Source: Trichostrongylus colubriformis
Lineage: Eukaryota; Nematoda; Chromadorea; Rhabditida; Trichostrongylidae
Assembly: GCA_963978905.1 (NCBI GenBank)
Contig: OZ022260.1
Location: forward strand, 39,864,259 to 39,928,258
Direction of reading: 5' to 3'
DNA: 64,000 nucleotides
A program made the translations under genes and the position numbers. The first letter of the stretch is position 1. Each line of letters begins with the position of its first letter. Below, piece by piece: positions 1-10,679 of the stretch. The notes beneath the pieces were generated by a model. It was not told where the DNA came from and searched no databases. It saw only the letters and a program-made list of their open reading frames with translations.

Positions 1-960
1 CCACCTGCTCACAATATATGTACATATGTATTAGACGAACACTTAGATTCATACGCAGACGAGCTGTGTACATTATGCCTTGAACAGATCAGATATATAT
101 ACCTGACAGTAGGCTTCGCAAACACAGGATCTATGATCTATGCAGCTGCATCTTTACATCAAAGCGAAATCTGCTTAACTCCAACGTGGCTAGGGTTCCC
201 TTGCTTCTGGACTGTTTCTCTCTTTTGAGACTGCATCACCGGCCTCAATGAGTTTTGGTGGTTCATACTTTTGCTGTACTCTTGCTTATACCATTTATTT
301 CCAAATCTATTCACATATCATCAATACGATACATCACAATTTTACGAACGCTACAACCGTTATATTTTCCTAAGGGGCACGGTTTCCATATGTTCCTCAG
401 ATTTCTCACTCGTTTCTCTTTCACCTTCCTGCTCTCATACGTGGGTCCGCCGATACCGGACGCCAGGTCCCGCATCGCCTTATCTCTACCGCCAAGTTAC
501 GGTAGCTGTTACTGGGCGACCCAATGGGGTCGCTTTTCCGCTGATTGCCGGAGAGGCCACCGCTCTCAGCTCCGCGATCTCCGAGATGAAGCCTATCCCC
601 GGCCCCGCCTCTTATTTATATCCTTCGCACGGGAGGGCGTTTAGCCGAGTCATCGTGAACTAGGATTCACGACACTCTCCTATTGCTAGTGCTTTCAGTA
701 ATGACAATAAAGGAAAATCTTCTCAGAAGTTTCTCTCACTGAACATGGATTCTATCATGTTTCTACCGGTGATTTATGATAGCTTGAACGGATTTTTGAT
801 CGATTCGATTTTCCAGCCTCTTGTTATGTCGAGCCCTTAGGCCTACTAAATGCATGAGTATCTGCGATTTTCGCTTGTCCAGCAACGAAATTAGCTCTGA
901 TTGGCTGATAGCTTGAGAACACGTGGATACATCTGTATACTCAGCTTAACTAGCCACGTC
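1..960. other. Intergenic; GC-rich patch at 440-640
   Basis: No gene can be supported here. A GC-rich patch at about 440-640 stands out from the AT-rich surroundings and opens two overlapping plus-strand frames (255-644 and 271-663). Neither shows a recognisable domain, splice pattern or signal peptide, and two frames open over the same bases is what GC-rich non-coding sequence gives. Confidence 0.5.
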
Positions 961-999
961 ATAGTCTTCAGAGGGGAATATTAGCCGAATACGAAAATA

Positions 1000-2161
1000 C
1001 CAGTTGGCGTGCGCACACTACTGCGCGCGATTCGTGTCGTTGATGTGCAAAATGAGTTTGATCGGCATCACAGTTGTGTATGGAAGTGAGTGAAACTTTC
1101 CTTCCCTGCGCCTTCAGTTGAGCTATTGAATTGGAAAAAAGCAGAGAAGATGGCGTGATGAAAAGGCATTCCGGTATCAATGTACTTCAGTCGCTTTGCA
1201 TTGAACCCATTATGCGCGTCATGCACGCCGGTCAACCGATTTGGGTCATCATCAGGAGTTTGGATAGTTTAGAAATCGATAGTTTTGTATTCGATTGCAT
1301 CCATTGGTAACCGCTTGTCCACTTGCTGAGTATCTAATTCCTACACATTGATGGTAGATTCATATCCCGTTTATCGATGATTATCGTTTTCGTGAACATG
1401 CTTCACTATTTGGAATATTGCATAGTATAGCGGTCGATACCCACTGTTGTTGCCTGTAACGCATTAGAATATGATTTTGAGTGAAACGCTTGCTTCACTA
1501 TTTGTAAATATAGGTTGTACCATGATTATCAATGTAGATCGCAGTATCAAGAGTTCAGCCAGTGATATCAGAACATAAAATATGTTCACCTAATGGCACT
1601 GAGCATCAGATACTTTTGCTAAAGCGGTCGTATAGTAGTAGCAAGCGACGTGAAGTAATCCATCCCATCCTAACAGTTCTTATCAGCCACTGTAAGCCGT
1701 TATCAATTTCCCTGAGGCCCCTGTAACCAACAATACCTTTGAGGTCCCCGTACAATACCCGCGAATGTGAACAGCCCACTATTATCCGCAGAAGCGAACC
1801 GACCTTGGTGACATTTCCCCCCTCACGCTTCTTATCGAATCTTATCAACCATTATCAATTTGGATCATCCACCATTAACGTCCCCGTTCCACCTTGCTGA
1901 AAATCCATGAATGTCAGCGCTGGATCAAAGCGAAAGGCGAAACAGATCTGGAGACATTTGTCTTCCGAGCTCCTTATCAGCTCTTATCAGTTGCTATCAC
2001 TTTCGGTCCACCGCCGCTAGGGTCCCTTTACCATCCCCTACATCACTTGCACAATCCGGGGTCCCAGCGTTACTGCGGCGCGAGATATGAATTTCGTGAC
2101 AGACAGACGAACACACACAATCACACAGACATACATAGTAAGCGAATTATATATATTAGGA
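1000..2161 (-). mobile_element. Helitron-like element, copy A
   Basis: Non-autonomous Helitron-like copy read on the minus strand. The 5' end at 2161 is TCCTAATATATATAATTCGC preceded by A. The 3' end at 1000 is a GC-rich hairpin followed by CCAACTGG and then T. This gives the A|T insertion context and CTRR 3' end known for Helitrons. It shares modules with the copies at 13.8, 18.1, 39.1, 55.5 and 58.4 kb, including blocks with the phrase tatcgaccgct, but holds only about one minisatellite unit (1855-1985). No Rep/helicase coding sequence is visible. Confidence 0.7.
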
Positions 2162-3290
2162 TCTTACTGGATAGTGCACACTTCTGCGCGCATTGCGCGA
2201 TGGAGTCAAATAATGGATTTCCCGATGGCGACAGATGACGGGTTTTTCAATTCTACAATGTATGAAACGTTTAGCACGTTGTGCGAATATCCATATGTTT
2301 GCCACAACATTCATATAATGGGGCCCTAACTTTACAAGTGATTAGGAAAGATGATAGCACTTCATAAGCAGTCCCCATTCGAGCTGCCCTTTTCGGTCCA
2401 CACTGGAACGTTAATAGGTGCCATGGGTGCCATTGCAGATGGACGGGGTAAGTAGTACCTTCATTCGAAAAATAAGAGAATCAGACCTAGATCTGAAACA
2501 TTTTTCTCCAGTGCGCAGCCCTCAGATCTTACCGAGTCCGAGAGAGACCGGACATGTGATCAACATCGTTTCAGAATGTTTTGGTAAAGAATGTGCGGTC
2601 CTTTCGCTTTTGGGCTCCACGAAATGTACTTCCAGTTTTTTGGAAAATTCATTTCACAATAAGTGTCGCTGCTGTGTGGCTTCCCTTATCGTCATTCGAC
2701 GTTCAACACTAAATCGATCACCTTCTGTTAAGCTGTGACTGAATCAGATCATTTATTTTTTGGATTCAAACTGACGGTTCCCGAGTTGCTCGGGTCACAT
2801 TTGACCGCTTCCACTGTTGGATTTGGCGTAAATGATGAAATAACACAGATTTCACGTTGCTGTAGAGCGTAACTAAGGTGCTTCCTGTAACTGAGACTAC
2901 GTCTTCAGAAAGTGGCTCATGGGAGCCATGCTAGGGAATCACGCATCTGGTCCAGATTCATGTCAGCACTCTAGGTATTCTTGATCTTGGTGGAAGGCAT
3001 TAGGGGAGTGAATGATCTCATATTCTTGTTACGGTAGACGAAAGCCGTTTCTGATTGTAGAGGCACACCGTAGGATGCTTTGCTCCAGTTCGGCACCCCT
3101 TCCATCTAGTGGATTTCATTGACTCAAATTGATCCTTTCTGGGCCCTTTGCTGGCGAATCAATCACTCTTGTGGCTAAGATAGAACGCGACACAGTGGGC
3201 AATAGAAGCGTCTTGTTCCTATCAGTACTAGGCAAGACGGGTGCATACCATACGTACATACCACAGTGAAGTCCAGTATAAATGCCTGCA
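2162..3290. repeat. Intergenic with dispersed repeat (about 2540-2830)
   Basis: No gene is seen. A block at about 2540-2830 reappears, diverged, at about 10020-10380: both contain gatcaacatcg, then cactraatcgatcacctt and a ctgaatcagat tract. The 10-kb copy is followed by an extra MITE that this copy lacks. Confidence 0.5.
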
Positions 3291-3295
3291 AAAGA

Positions 3296-4536
3296 TCAAT
3301 GCCAATCATTTTTAGGTCTTGCAGATGGCTCTCCAGATAGTGTGTGGGCGAAGTCGCAGTGGTTTTTTCCAATACCCATGATGGAGCGCTCAACAACGTT
3401 AATGACATCCTGTAGCTTTTCGCAGTCATTTATGATGTAAATTTCAGAATCATCAGCGTATACAGGGGGCGCCAAAAAAGGGTAATTTTGGTTACGGCTC
3501 ACATAAAAAGAGTCAGTATTGGGGAAAAATATTCCCGAAAAGTTCCTTAAGAAACAGACTCACTTCTTTCACCTTCATCAAAATACGGAGCCTTCAATTG
3601 GCGTACTTGGGCCTCAGAACACCTACAGTATCAAGGCCCGCTTGAAACAGTGTAACCACGTTCCGTAGTAGGTCTTTTGTGGGAAGCTTCCTAAGGATTG
3701 GCCCTTCTGTTCATGGAAGTCACAGAGCCCTCGCTGCTCGGACAACGCTGCTACGATCAAAAGTATCATTTTTCATGCCTCAAACCTGCCCCCGGAGAGG
3801 TGTCAGTGCTAACGGCATGTTTTGGTTCTTGGAAACGAAGGGTGCTGGGAACCCGGAAAAGCGGAATGTCGAAGATTACCACCCAATATAAACCTCCTTG
3901 GGTAAGGAACGAACCTTAACAAGTTGTGAACGGGGTGGCGAAATTTCGGATTTTGCCCAGTTGAGGTGGTACATCTTGTTCACTCGGGACAAGCTCCGCT
4001 CGTGCGGAAGGCTGTTACGGAGTTTACTGTTAAGTAGGAGGGGTGCTCTTGAGTTCGGAGATGAAAATACCTCGTCCGTGTTTGCTGAAGTTCGATTACA
4101 GTATGGTTGAAAGTGGAGGGGAGAAATTTTTTTATTGGCACCCCCTGCATATTGAGAAAGGTCCCGTCAGGATGGAAATCGGCAACGTCGTTGATGTATG
4201 TACGAGACACATACTCTGGGGCACACCACTCAACGTAGGATACTGGCTTTGCGCTGTGGATCGTTGCAATCTGGGTGCTATCGACTGAAAAGATTGGAGG
4301 AACCGAAGAAGCCAGCTTCTACAGTAGCAGGGGGTATGGCAATCGAATTGAAAGCCTCTGCGTATTCTATATAGCAAGCAGAAACGAGATTTCTTATACC
4401 GATCCCTTTTTGCCAAAGTGAAACGATTCAAAGTAAGGCGGAAGAGGTAGAGACAGAAACTGCTGCACAGTGCTAAACAGGTGCCTCTCAGTAAAAAAAA
4501 ACTCGTGATTTCAGGGCAGACTATGCGCTCCATCAC
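3296..4536 (-). pseudogene. Decayed non-LTR retrotransposon reverse transcriptase
   Basis: Fragments of a LINE-type reverse transcriptase on the minus strand. At about 4227-4198 one frame reads SGVPQ and, after a frame change, the next reads YINDVADFHPDG, matching the GVPQG...YIND block of non-LTR RTs. At about 3460 a further minus-strand frame reads VYADDSEIY, the catalytic YADD motif, followed by a helical stretch (CEKLQDVINVVE) as in jockey/CR1-like RTs. The GVPQ and YADD blocks lie about 750 bp apart instead of about 100, so there is an insertion or rearrangement between them. Frames are broken throughout and no endonuclease domain or 3' tail is seen. The motif order fits minus-strand coding. 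The clade cannot be assigned. Confidence 0.6.
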
Positions 4537-4820
4537 CTAACTAATAGAGCTGTTCAAACAAATGATGAGTGAAGTTCAGGTTGAAACGAGCTATGAAACG
4601 CTATGACAGCTATCAATAATTTCCAATCATTCGATGGGTCCTGTACGTGTTTATGTGCTATGATTGATCTCCGCCGACCATGTCACTCCTGACCATGATG
4701 TTATGTGCACTGTAGTGATTTTTGAAGCACAGTTTCCAACGGGACAGGGAGGGAGGTGATTGGTCCAGCGTTCCAGTAGTAAGCGCGGAGACTTGTTTTT
4801 GTCGTTTTTATACAGAATAA

Positions 4821-5069
4821 GTGCAATATATAGTCAAGCAAGTAAGCCAGCGTGAGCAGATACATGAAAACACCAAAAATTATTCCGAAGACAAGTTCAA
4901 ACAGAGGTTAGTACTATTCTCTCCAAACACAAAACATTCATTGGTGCCTAGAATGCCCGCACATTATATCGATTTGGAAGTCCCGCACAACTGCCCACAA
5001 AATTCCACAGTTACCGACTGGACCTACCTACTGAAAGTAAAGTTCGATGGAATAGGTGTCGCTAGATAA
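4821..5069 (+). CDS. Unassigned small open frame (weak)
   Basis: An 82-codon plus-strand frame opening at ATG 4821 and ending at 5069. I do not recognise it. It has a charged N-terminal part and a C-terminal part reading HYIDLEVPHNCPQNSTVTDW. No signal peptide or repeats are visible. It could be a chance ORF or an exon of an unrecognised gene; there is no neighbouring exon to support it. Confidence 0.15.
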   Translation: MQYIVKQVSQREQIHENTKNYSEDKFKQRLVLFSPNTKHSLVPRMPAHYIDLEVPHNCPQNSTVTDWTYLLKVKFDGIGVAR

Positions 5070-5079
5070 GTAGAGGGAA

Positions 5080-5780
5080 CAAAAATTTTGTTTCCTAAGC
5101 ACGACACAGGTGTTGAATTTTGTGTCTGTTTTATTATAAACCCGAAATGAGCAGCTTATATGGTGAGAAATGGTTTCCAAGACCTCCTATCACCTTTATC
5201 AAGTGTTATCACTCTAGTCCCCACCTTCAGCGTTCCATTACCATCTTCTATATCATTCGCGAAAATCAAGGCATATCGTAGCGAGCAGATCGAGACATTC
5301 ATTATTCAACTCCACTGAGTAGTGCTCGTAGCCCATGCCATATCCAGATTAGTCATTTCATATTTGGCGGATATTTTGCCTCAAGGACCCTTATTTTGCA
5401 AGGTAAGCAAGGAGTGTAGATATTTTCACGTCCTCTCATGCGAAGTTCCAATCGGACATTGTAGCATGGCACACGAAAACCGGGGAGAGACATAAATTTT
5501 CGACCAAAGAAATCTTGGCACAAAAAGTGGTGGAGATCAAATCAATCCACTCTCACAAGAAATCGTTGAAACTATCACAGACGGTCGATATGGCTGTTCT
5601 TGAAACACCTTTCCATGTTTTCATTTTTGGAAGCTCTGAAGGAGAGAAGGTCCAGAAGCGAGAGGACCATCACAACGTAAGAATTAAGTAGACATTGCTT
5701 TGAGCAAAAATTAGTTGCCTGACCACATATCTTGGTGCTCACGAAACTTACGTTCAGGTACATCTAATCTGTTTGATCGA
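5080..5780. other. Intergenic; downstream flank of the small minus-strand gene
   Basis: Nothing firm was found. On the minus strand a short Cys-containing open stretch (ICGQATNFCSKQCLLN) occurs at about 5725-5675 after a donor-like GTAAGT (5752-5747). It may be a further exon of the gene upstream, but frame and acceptor are not convincing. Confidence 0.3.
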
Positions 5781-5830
5781 GACTTATATACGCTCGCGTC
5801 TGTGTGTGAAATTGAATGTGCGTGCGTTGT

Positions 5831-6251
5831 TAGTGTTTTCCAAATGAGTGCTGTGATGTGTACATTCTATGGGTACTGCCACACCATCGCATGGCTCAAT
5901 TAGTTTCATCTGAAATGCGGTAGAATCAGGGGGCAATAGCAAACGGGACAGCACACAATTTTGAGAAGGTTTATTTTTGCTTAACTTCGCTTTTGAGTTG
6001 TTTTTGTATTTTCCGAATTACTGCAAAAACCACATGTCAGGCTACAGAACGTCTGTGCGAGCCCATCAACTTTGCAAATTTCTGGAAAGCACTCTTCACT
6101 TCTGTCCTTGCACTGAAAATAATATAATCGCATGTGTAAGCGTCAGTTCATATGTACCAGGACTCACTTCTCCGGTATCGTCGTCATTGACCATTATTTG
6201 AGCTGTGAAGGCGTTTACCAGGAGCAGCACACAGAAAATGTGAAAGAACAT
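5831..6251 (-). CDS. Candidate two-exon small secreted peptide
   Basis: Exon 1 is 6251-6168 on the minus strand: ATG at 6251, 28 codons, then the donor GTGAGT. It encodes MFFHIFCVLLLVNAFTAQ, a good signal peptide, followed by an acidic stretch (NDDDTGE). The best next acceptor is CCGCATTTCAG, opening a second exon near 5957 in the same phase that runs about 41 codons to a TAA near 5831 and includes EPCDGVAVPIEC, so the mature peptide would hold two cysteines. A TATA-like TGTATAAATG lies about 45-55 bases upstream of the ATG. Family unknown. The signal peptide, donor, acceptor and phase are visible; that the product is made is inferred. The second exon could instead splice onward. Confidence 0.4.
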
Positions 6252-6294
6252 AGCCGAGTTTGATGGATGTTCCGATAACATCAACCGACATTTA

Positions 6295-6304
6295 TACAAT
6301 CCCG
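6295..6304 (-). promoter_or_regulatory. TATA-like box upstream of the small secreted peptide
   Basis: Read on the minus strand this is TGTATAAATG, about 45-55 bases before the ATG at 6251. Spacing suits a core promoter with a short leader, but this is one AT-rich match. Confidence 0.3.
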
Positions 6305-6309
6305 ACGGA

Positions 6310-6890
6310 CCCTCACAGACAACGCCACCGTTACCGTGGTGGCAGGTGTGTTCACTGTAAACTGTGTGAGCGAATATAGGGGAGCAAAATGTTATTCGAA
6401 GGGATTCTGAAACGTGAAGCGTTATACTTTTTTCATAACTAGTGGTCTAAGCATGCTCAGGAAAAACTTGTTATAAATAGGAAATGATCACTTCTGTCTT
6501 TGTGAAGAGTTTCACTGCATGCGGTTCCAGCGTCTGCGTTTTTCCCATCTTTTCACTTAATTTTCATTTGAAATACTTCCTGCTTAGTTGAATTTTTCTT
6601 TGAAATCAATAGCTATCGAATAGTTATCGAAAGTCTCCCCACACACAATTCACTTTTCTGATGCAACAGCATCTGGAATGGAGGGCTATATGTCGTCATC
6701 ATCTCCAGTATTATTTTCCTCGCTGCATTACTTGTATAGCTGTCTAACGCCACACTCATTCAAATTTTGTGCTTTCTGGAAGAAAAATCGACGAATTCTT
6801 CATGGGGAAAATTCGTTGTGTTAACCTCCACGCTACTGAAGAATTTCAATACAGGCCATTATTTGTTGGCAATTCTTTCTAAAGTTCTGT
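6310..6890. other. Intergenic
   Basis: AT-rich sequence upstream of the small minus-strand gene. No exon, RNA gene or clear repeat boundary was seen. Confidence 0.4.
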
Positions 6891-6894
6891 TCGA

Positions 6895-7289
6895 AGGAAT
6901 CGTCCACGGAAAAATGATTTTCTCTGTTATCTATACATCTATGTTGTATTTGCTTAATAAGAGCCGCATGTAAAGTATCACGCGAAAGAATGTGAATCCA
7001 GCTAATTGTAAGACACAGCACCACAAAGTCTCGACCGGGTGGACGTTGCATTTTTCGTAGGAGCAGAAAGCTACGTAAATATAATAGTCCAACACTCCGC
7101 TCCCAACCGCGGCGAACGTCGGAACGGGTTTTTGCCCGGAGGTTTCGTCCACCCGGCTGAGAGTTCGGGAGCTGTATCTTAGACGAATTCTCACTTTCTC
7201 GCGTGAAACTTGGCATGCGGCCTTTATTAGGCAAAACCAACATAAATATATGGGTAACAAAGGATTTCATATTTACGTGGACGATTCCT
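6895..7289. repeat. Foldback MITE, family T2
   Basis: Inverted-repeat element whose ends read AGGAATCGTCCACGG and its mirror (CGTGGACGATTCCT). Arms continue inward with loss of pairing toward a GC-rich centre (about 7030-7150). The same element occurs at 57653-58077 and, partly, at 63634. This copy lacks the TTAA flanks seen at the other two. The minus-strand 154-codon ORF across it is a by-product of the repeat. Confidence 0.7.
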
Positions 7290-7730
7290 TCAGACATGTT
7301 TTCATTTGAAATATTTCCTGATTAGTTAAATGGCTCAATAAATTACTGAGAGGGACGTTGTCCGACCTTGGTGACCCCAGGCACTTGCACTTCTCTATTG
7401 CCAGAACGATTGGGTGAGTATTCATGCGCAATGCCAGAAAATTGCCATGGGGTACGCCATCGTGACTCTGTAGTATTAAAAAATTCCTTCTAGCGCCAAC
7501 ATAGATTCCAAAATTTGAGGTTATGGAAATGAATTCTGCATATCAAAAAAGGGGTCTTTTCCATATCCTTTTTACTCCTCTTTTTTTTGCTGTTACACCT
7601 TTTCTTCTTCAGAGGAGCTTCATATCACAGTTCATTTATTCGTACGATCCATGGCTGCTCACATGGCTGCTAATTACACAATGGTGAGTCTTGTGCCGTG
7701 GTCCTCTCTACACACCTGTATTTGCATTGA

Positions 7731-8845
7731 AGACAACATAGGAGGAAATGTGATTATTGGGAAATCTCTAAAAGAAGTCGCCCACATGGAAACTATGTAG
7801 GGGCCCAAGTAGCCGTTTTATAGCAAACTCGAAAAGCGCGCCGTCGAGCTGTAGAGACGGCGTAATGGTTAACAGCTGACGCCTTGGATTACAGACCCCG
7901 CCTCCAAGCGACGCGATTCCTGGTTGGCCACGATGAGAGCCACCAAGGATATGCGGCAGGATCGAAGGTATTGTGACGCACTTTCGCAGTTTTAGCTTGA
8001 AGCTCACTGCAGAATATGTATTTTGTCTAATTTCAGACACTCCCCAGTGTTTATTGGGGAATGACTGACCCCACCTCCACAAAACGTGATTTTTGATTGG
8101 CTACGGTGAGAGTGGTCAAGGAAATGCGGCAGGGTTGAAGGCATCGAGGGGCACTTTCTCGGTTTTAGCTTGGAGCTCGCTCTGGAAAATAGATGCACTC
8201 CAGGTAAATAAATAGGAAATGGGAATTTCCCAACATTCCGAGTTTACATCTCCGAAACATGCCAATAGAAAACTCGTCCAGGCTACCCGCCTCTTGACGG
8301 AAGAGTCGTTCGCGTCGAGAATCAGAGGTGGGAATGTGTTTATTTCTCGGGTCTGTGCATTAACTCTTGTTTTTTCTTCACCGTCGTATATCTGCACCTC
8401 GACTTTCATATTCACTGCACTGATTTTAATATTTTCGGTTCTGGATAGCTGCTGGTTATCGTCGCAGCCCGCGATGCGAAAGTTACTACTGGTATGCTGA
8501 GTTACTGGCAAAAGCTTCGGTGTCGGACGGGACTCGAACCCGCACTTCATGCTTTCGCATATGTGCTAATCCATCACACTACCGACACCCCTTTCACTTT
8601 AACTCAGCTTCTGAATGGTATATTTACCACAAGCTATGGTAAATATACCATTCAGAAGCTGAGTTAAGGTGAAAGGGGTGTCGGTAGTGTAATGGATTAG
8701 CACATATGCCCGGAAAGCATGAAGTGCGGATTACAGTCGAAATTTCGAGTTTTTTCGAGTGCGGATCGAAGCTTTTGCCCATAACTCAGCATCCTAGTAT
8801 TCACTACACTGTTCACGATTCGTCCACATTTCCCCATCATTGCCT
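7731..8845 (-). repeat. TTAA-type MITE, family T1, interrupted by a SINE-like element
   Basis: Reverse-oriented copy of the T1 family (complete forms at 34460 and 36573). The left end is AGACAACATAGG; the right end is TGCCT followed by TTAA at 8846-8849. Inside, about 140 bp near 7910-8040 is repeated at about 8080-8200. The SINE-like unit at 8423-8798 sits within it: joining the T1 sequence before 8423 to that after 8811 rebuilds the family consensus, so T1 came first. Confidence 0.7.
8410..8811 (-). mobile_element. SINE-like element with inverted tRNA-like modules (copy 1)
   Basis: The insertion at 8423-8798 is bounded by 13-bp direct repeats, ATTCACTGCACTG (8410-8422) and ATTCACTACACTG (8799-8811). 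Inside are two tRNA-like modules in opposite orientation (about 8519-8590 minus, 8668-8740 plus) joined by a near-perfect palindrome at about 8600-8667. The module on the minus strand has a perfect 7-bp acceptor-like stem (GGTGTCG with CGACACC), a D-arm-like TAGTGTGATGG and a B-box GGTTCGAGTCC. Outer flanks carry CAAAAGCTT and ATGCTGAG. The plus-strand module has decayed more. The element belongs to the same family as 48989-49474. Confidence 0.75.
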
Positions 8846-8996
8846 TTAAGTTAGGTGCACCAATCCTTGATCCTGTCGTTTTCTGAACGCCCACAACGTC
8901 CACATTCTCGCTTCATTCCAACATCACCGCAGTTAGCTGCATTCGTTGCCATACCACACTCCTAAAAAGACGAGAAGCCAAACGATGGAGAAACTA

Positions 8997-9905
8997 TTAA
9001 GTCGTTCGAAAAGTTCTCGCGCTTTTGAATGTTCCACTTTCTGGATGATTTTTCGGATCTTCTCTAGGGTTGCTTGTACCATCTTGATGCCCTATTCAAA
9101 CATAGAAAAGCCTTATTCTTTAGTTCTGACTCTACTCAAACATAGTCAAGCTTAAGAACAAAAATAAATTCTGATTTTTTCTAAAATGTCTAGAATAATG
9201 TGGAAAAATGGCCTCTATCCCATAGGCATCGTACATCCTTCTCCGGCTCAAAACAATCCATTTCTTCACCACATCGTGATATATGATGAGAATCGCATTC
9301 TCTAAGACGACCGACTACGATTTCCTCAATGGTTGGGCAAGGGTCAAGCGCGTAGCGGTCAGCCTTGTAAGCATGGCGGCGGTGTGGTGGTCTACGGCTG
9401 CTCAGATCGACCATGACTTCTTGGATCCCCGCGAAACTATTACAATCGCAAATTACTGTGAGAAATCCGGCGAGATGTATCGCGAACTGCAGATCTTTAG
9501 CTCTGTATCGGCTCAAAAGAAAGTATCGTCCTTTTTCACGATAACTCATGACCCCATGTTGCACAAACAACCCTGAAAAAGTACGATGAGCAGGCTACGA
9601 AACTATGCGGGATCCACCGCGCTTATCTGACCTGGCCACATCCACTATCATTTCCCCAAGCATCTGGAAGCTTCCTCCACAAGAAGCGTTGCAAGACCCA
9701 ACACGATGCTGAGGACCTTCAAGGAATCGTCGCGTCTATATCTCCACACTTCTGATGAGTCAGAATAAGTAAGCTCGTTTCTCGTTGGCGAAGATCTGCT
9801 GATTCCCATGGTACTCATCTGATTGGTAAAACTTCGAATGAGCTGAGATATGCGCATTCGATCTGAGACGTTTCGAACAGCGAAAACTTTTCGAACGGCC
9901 TACTA
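8997..9905 (+). mobile_element. Decayed, internally deleted mariner (subfamily with GTCGTTCG ends)
   Basis: Terminal inverted repeats read TTAAGTCGTTCGAAAAGTT at the left and, reversed, GTAGGCCGTTCGAAAAGTT at the right. Broken plus-strand frames (about 9283-9860) recall the mariner catalytic region: VWWSTAAQIDHDFLDP resembles the WWD.KG...ELL.P block, and a later frame carries a stretch like the FHFF.HLE block near the last catalytic aspartate. The helix-turn-helix N-terminus is missing, and at about 0.9 kb it is shorter than the usual 1.25 kb. A relative lies at 53300-54549. Confidence 0.65.
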
Positions 9906-9909
9906 CAGG

Positions 9910-10540
9910 GTTGCAACAGAATCCCGTCGTTGTAGCAGTTCCTGCATAGATTAAAAGAACTTACAATTAGTCACCATCAGTTCTGCTTATTTCACCAGTG
10001 AATGGATGAAAGAGATCAGTCACAGGATCAACATCGCTTCAGCATTTTGATAAAGAATATGCGATAAAGATAAAGAATGAGAAAGACTGAGAATGATTTG
10101 ATAAAGAATAAAGAAATGCATTTCGATAAAGAATGTATAATATATTTCTGGCTCTGAATTTCTGGATATTTTGAGTGATCGATCAATACTTTCCACAACA
10201 GATCTCAAGCGGGAGCCGCAACAAGCCCTCACTTATCGTCTTTCAACGCTCAGCACTGAATCGATCACCTTTTCTTAGGCTTAACTGAATCAGATAATCG
10301 TTATTTATTTATTCAATATTTTTTGAATCATCAAACCGACAGTAGCGGAGCTGCTCGAGGCACATTGTGATCACTTTGAAGACAGCATAAGGGGTGATGT
10401 GGTTCATGAGAAATCCCTAGAAGGAGTCACTTACATAGGAACCACAGGTCTTAGAAGGCTATCCATGGCGAAATCCCGGCGAAAATGCGCACCTTCAGCT
10501 GTAGAAACGGCGCAACGGATAACCTCACAAATCCTAGAAA
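9910..10540. repeat. Dispersed repeat followed by T1 MITE fragment
   Basis: The stretch 10020-10380 repeats the block at 2540-2830. At 10380 it is joined to the end of a T1 MITE (AGACAGCATAAGGGG after TTGA), which continues to about 10530 and is then lost. Internal short duplications around ATAAAGAAT occur at 10065-10140. No gene is seen. Confidence 0.5.
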
Positions 10541-10546
10541 CTTATG

Positions 10547-10676
10547 TACAGTCCATTTCCCGACGGCTGGCAGGGTGAGGCCTACGGACTTGTATCGATC
10601 TCTCTCACCCCGCCACACACTATCACCCAACTCTGTAGGCCACGCCCTGCCAGCCTTCGGGAACTGGACTGTGGTA
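10547..10676. repeat. GC-rich long hairpin
   Basis: Imperfect inverted repeat: CAGTCCATTTCCCGACGGCT on the left matches, reversed, CCAGTTCCCGAAGGCTGG on the right, with about 40-bp arms and a loop of about 50 bases. It is probably the core of a palindromic MITE. No coding sense. Confidence 0.55.
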
Positions 10677-10679
10677 CAC

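Noticed and set aside
255..663. Two overlapping ORFs of about 130 codons at the left edge
   Set aside because: They are out-of-frame with each other in a GC-rich patch, with no domain, signal peptide or splice support.
8519..8590. tRNA gene on the minus strand
   Set aside because: Acceptor stem and B-box are good, but the anticodon arm is malformed and the same unit is repeated within a mobile element with target duplications.
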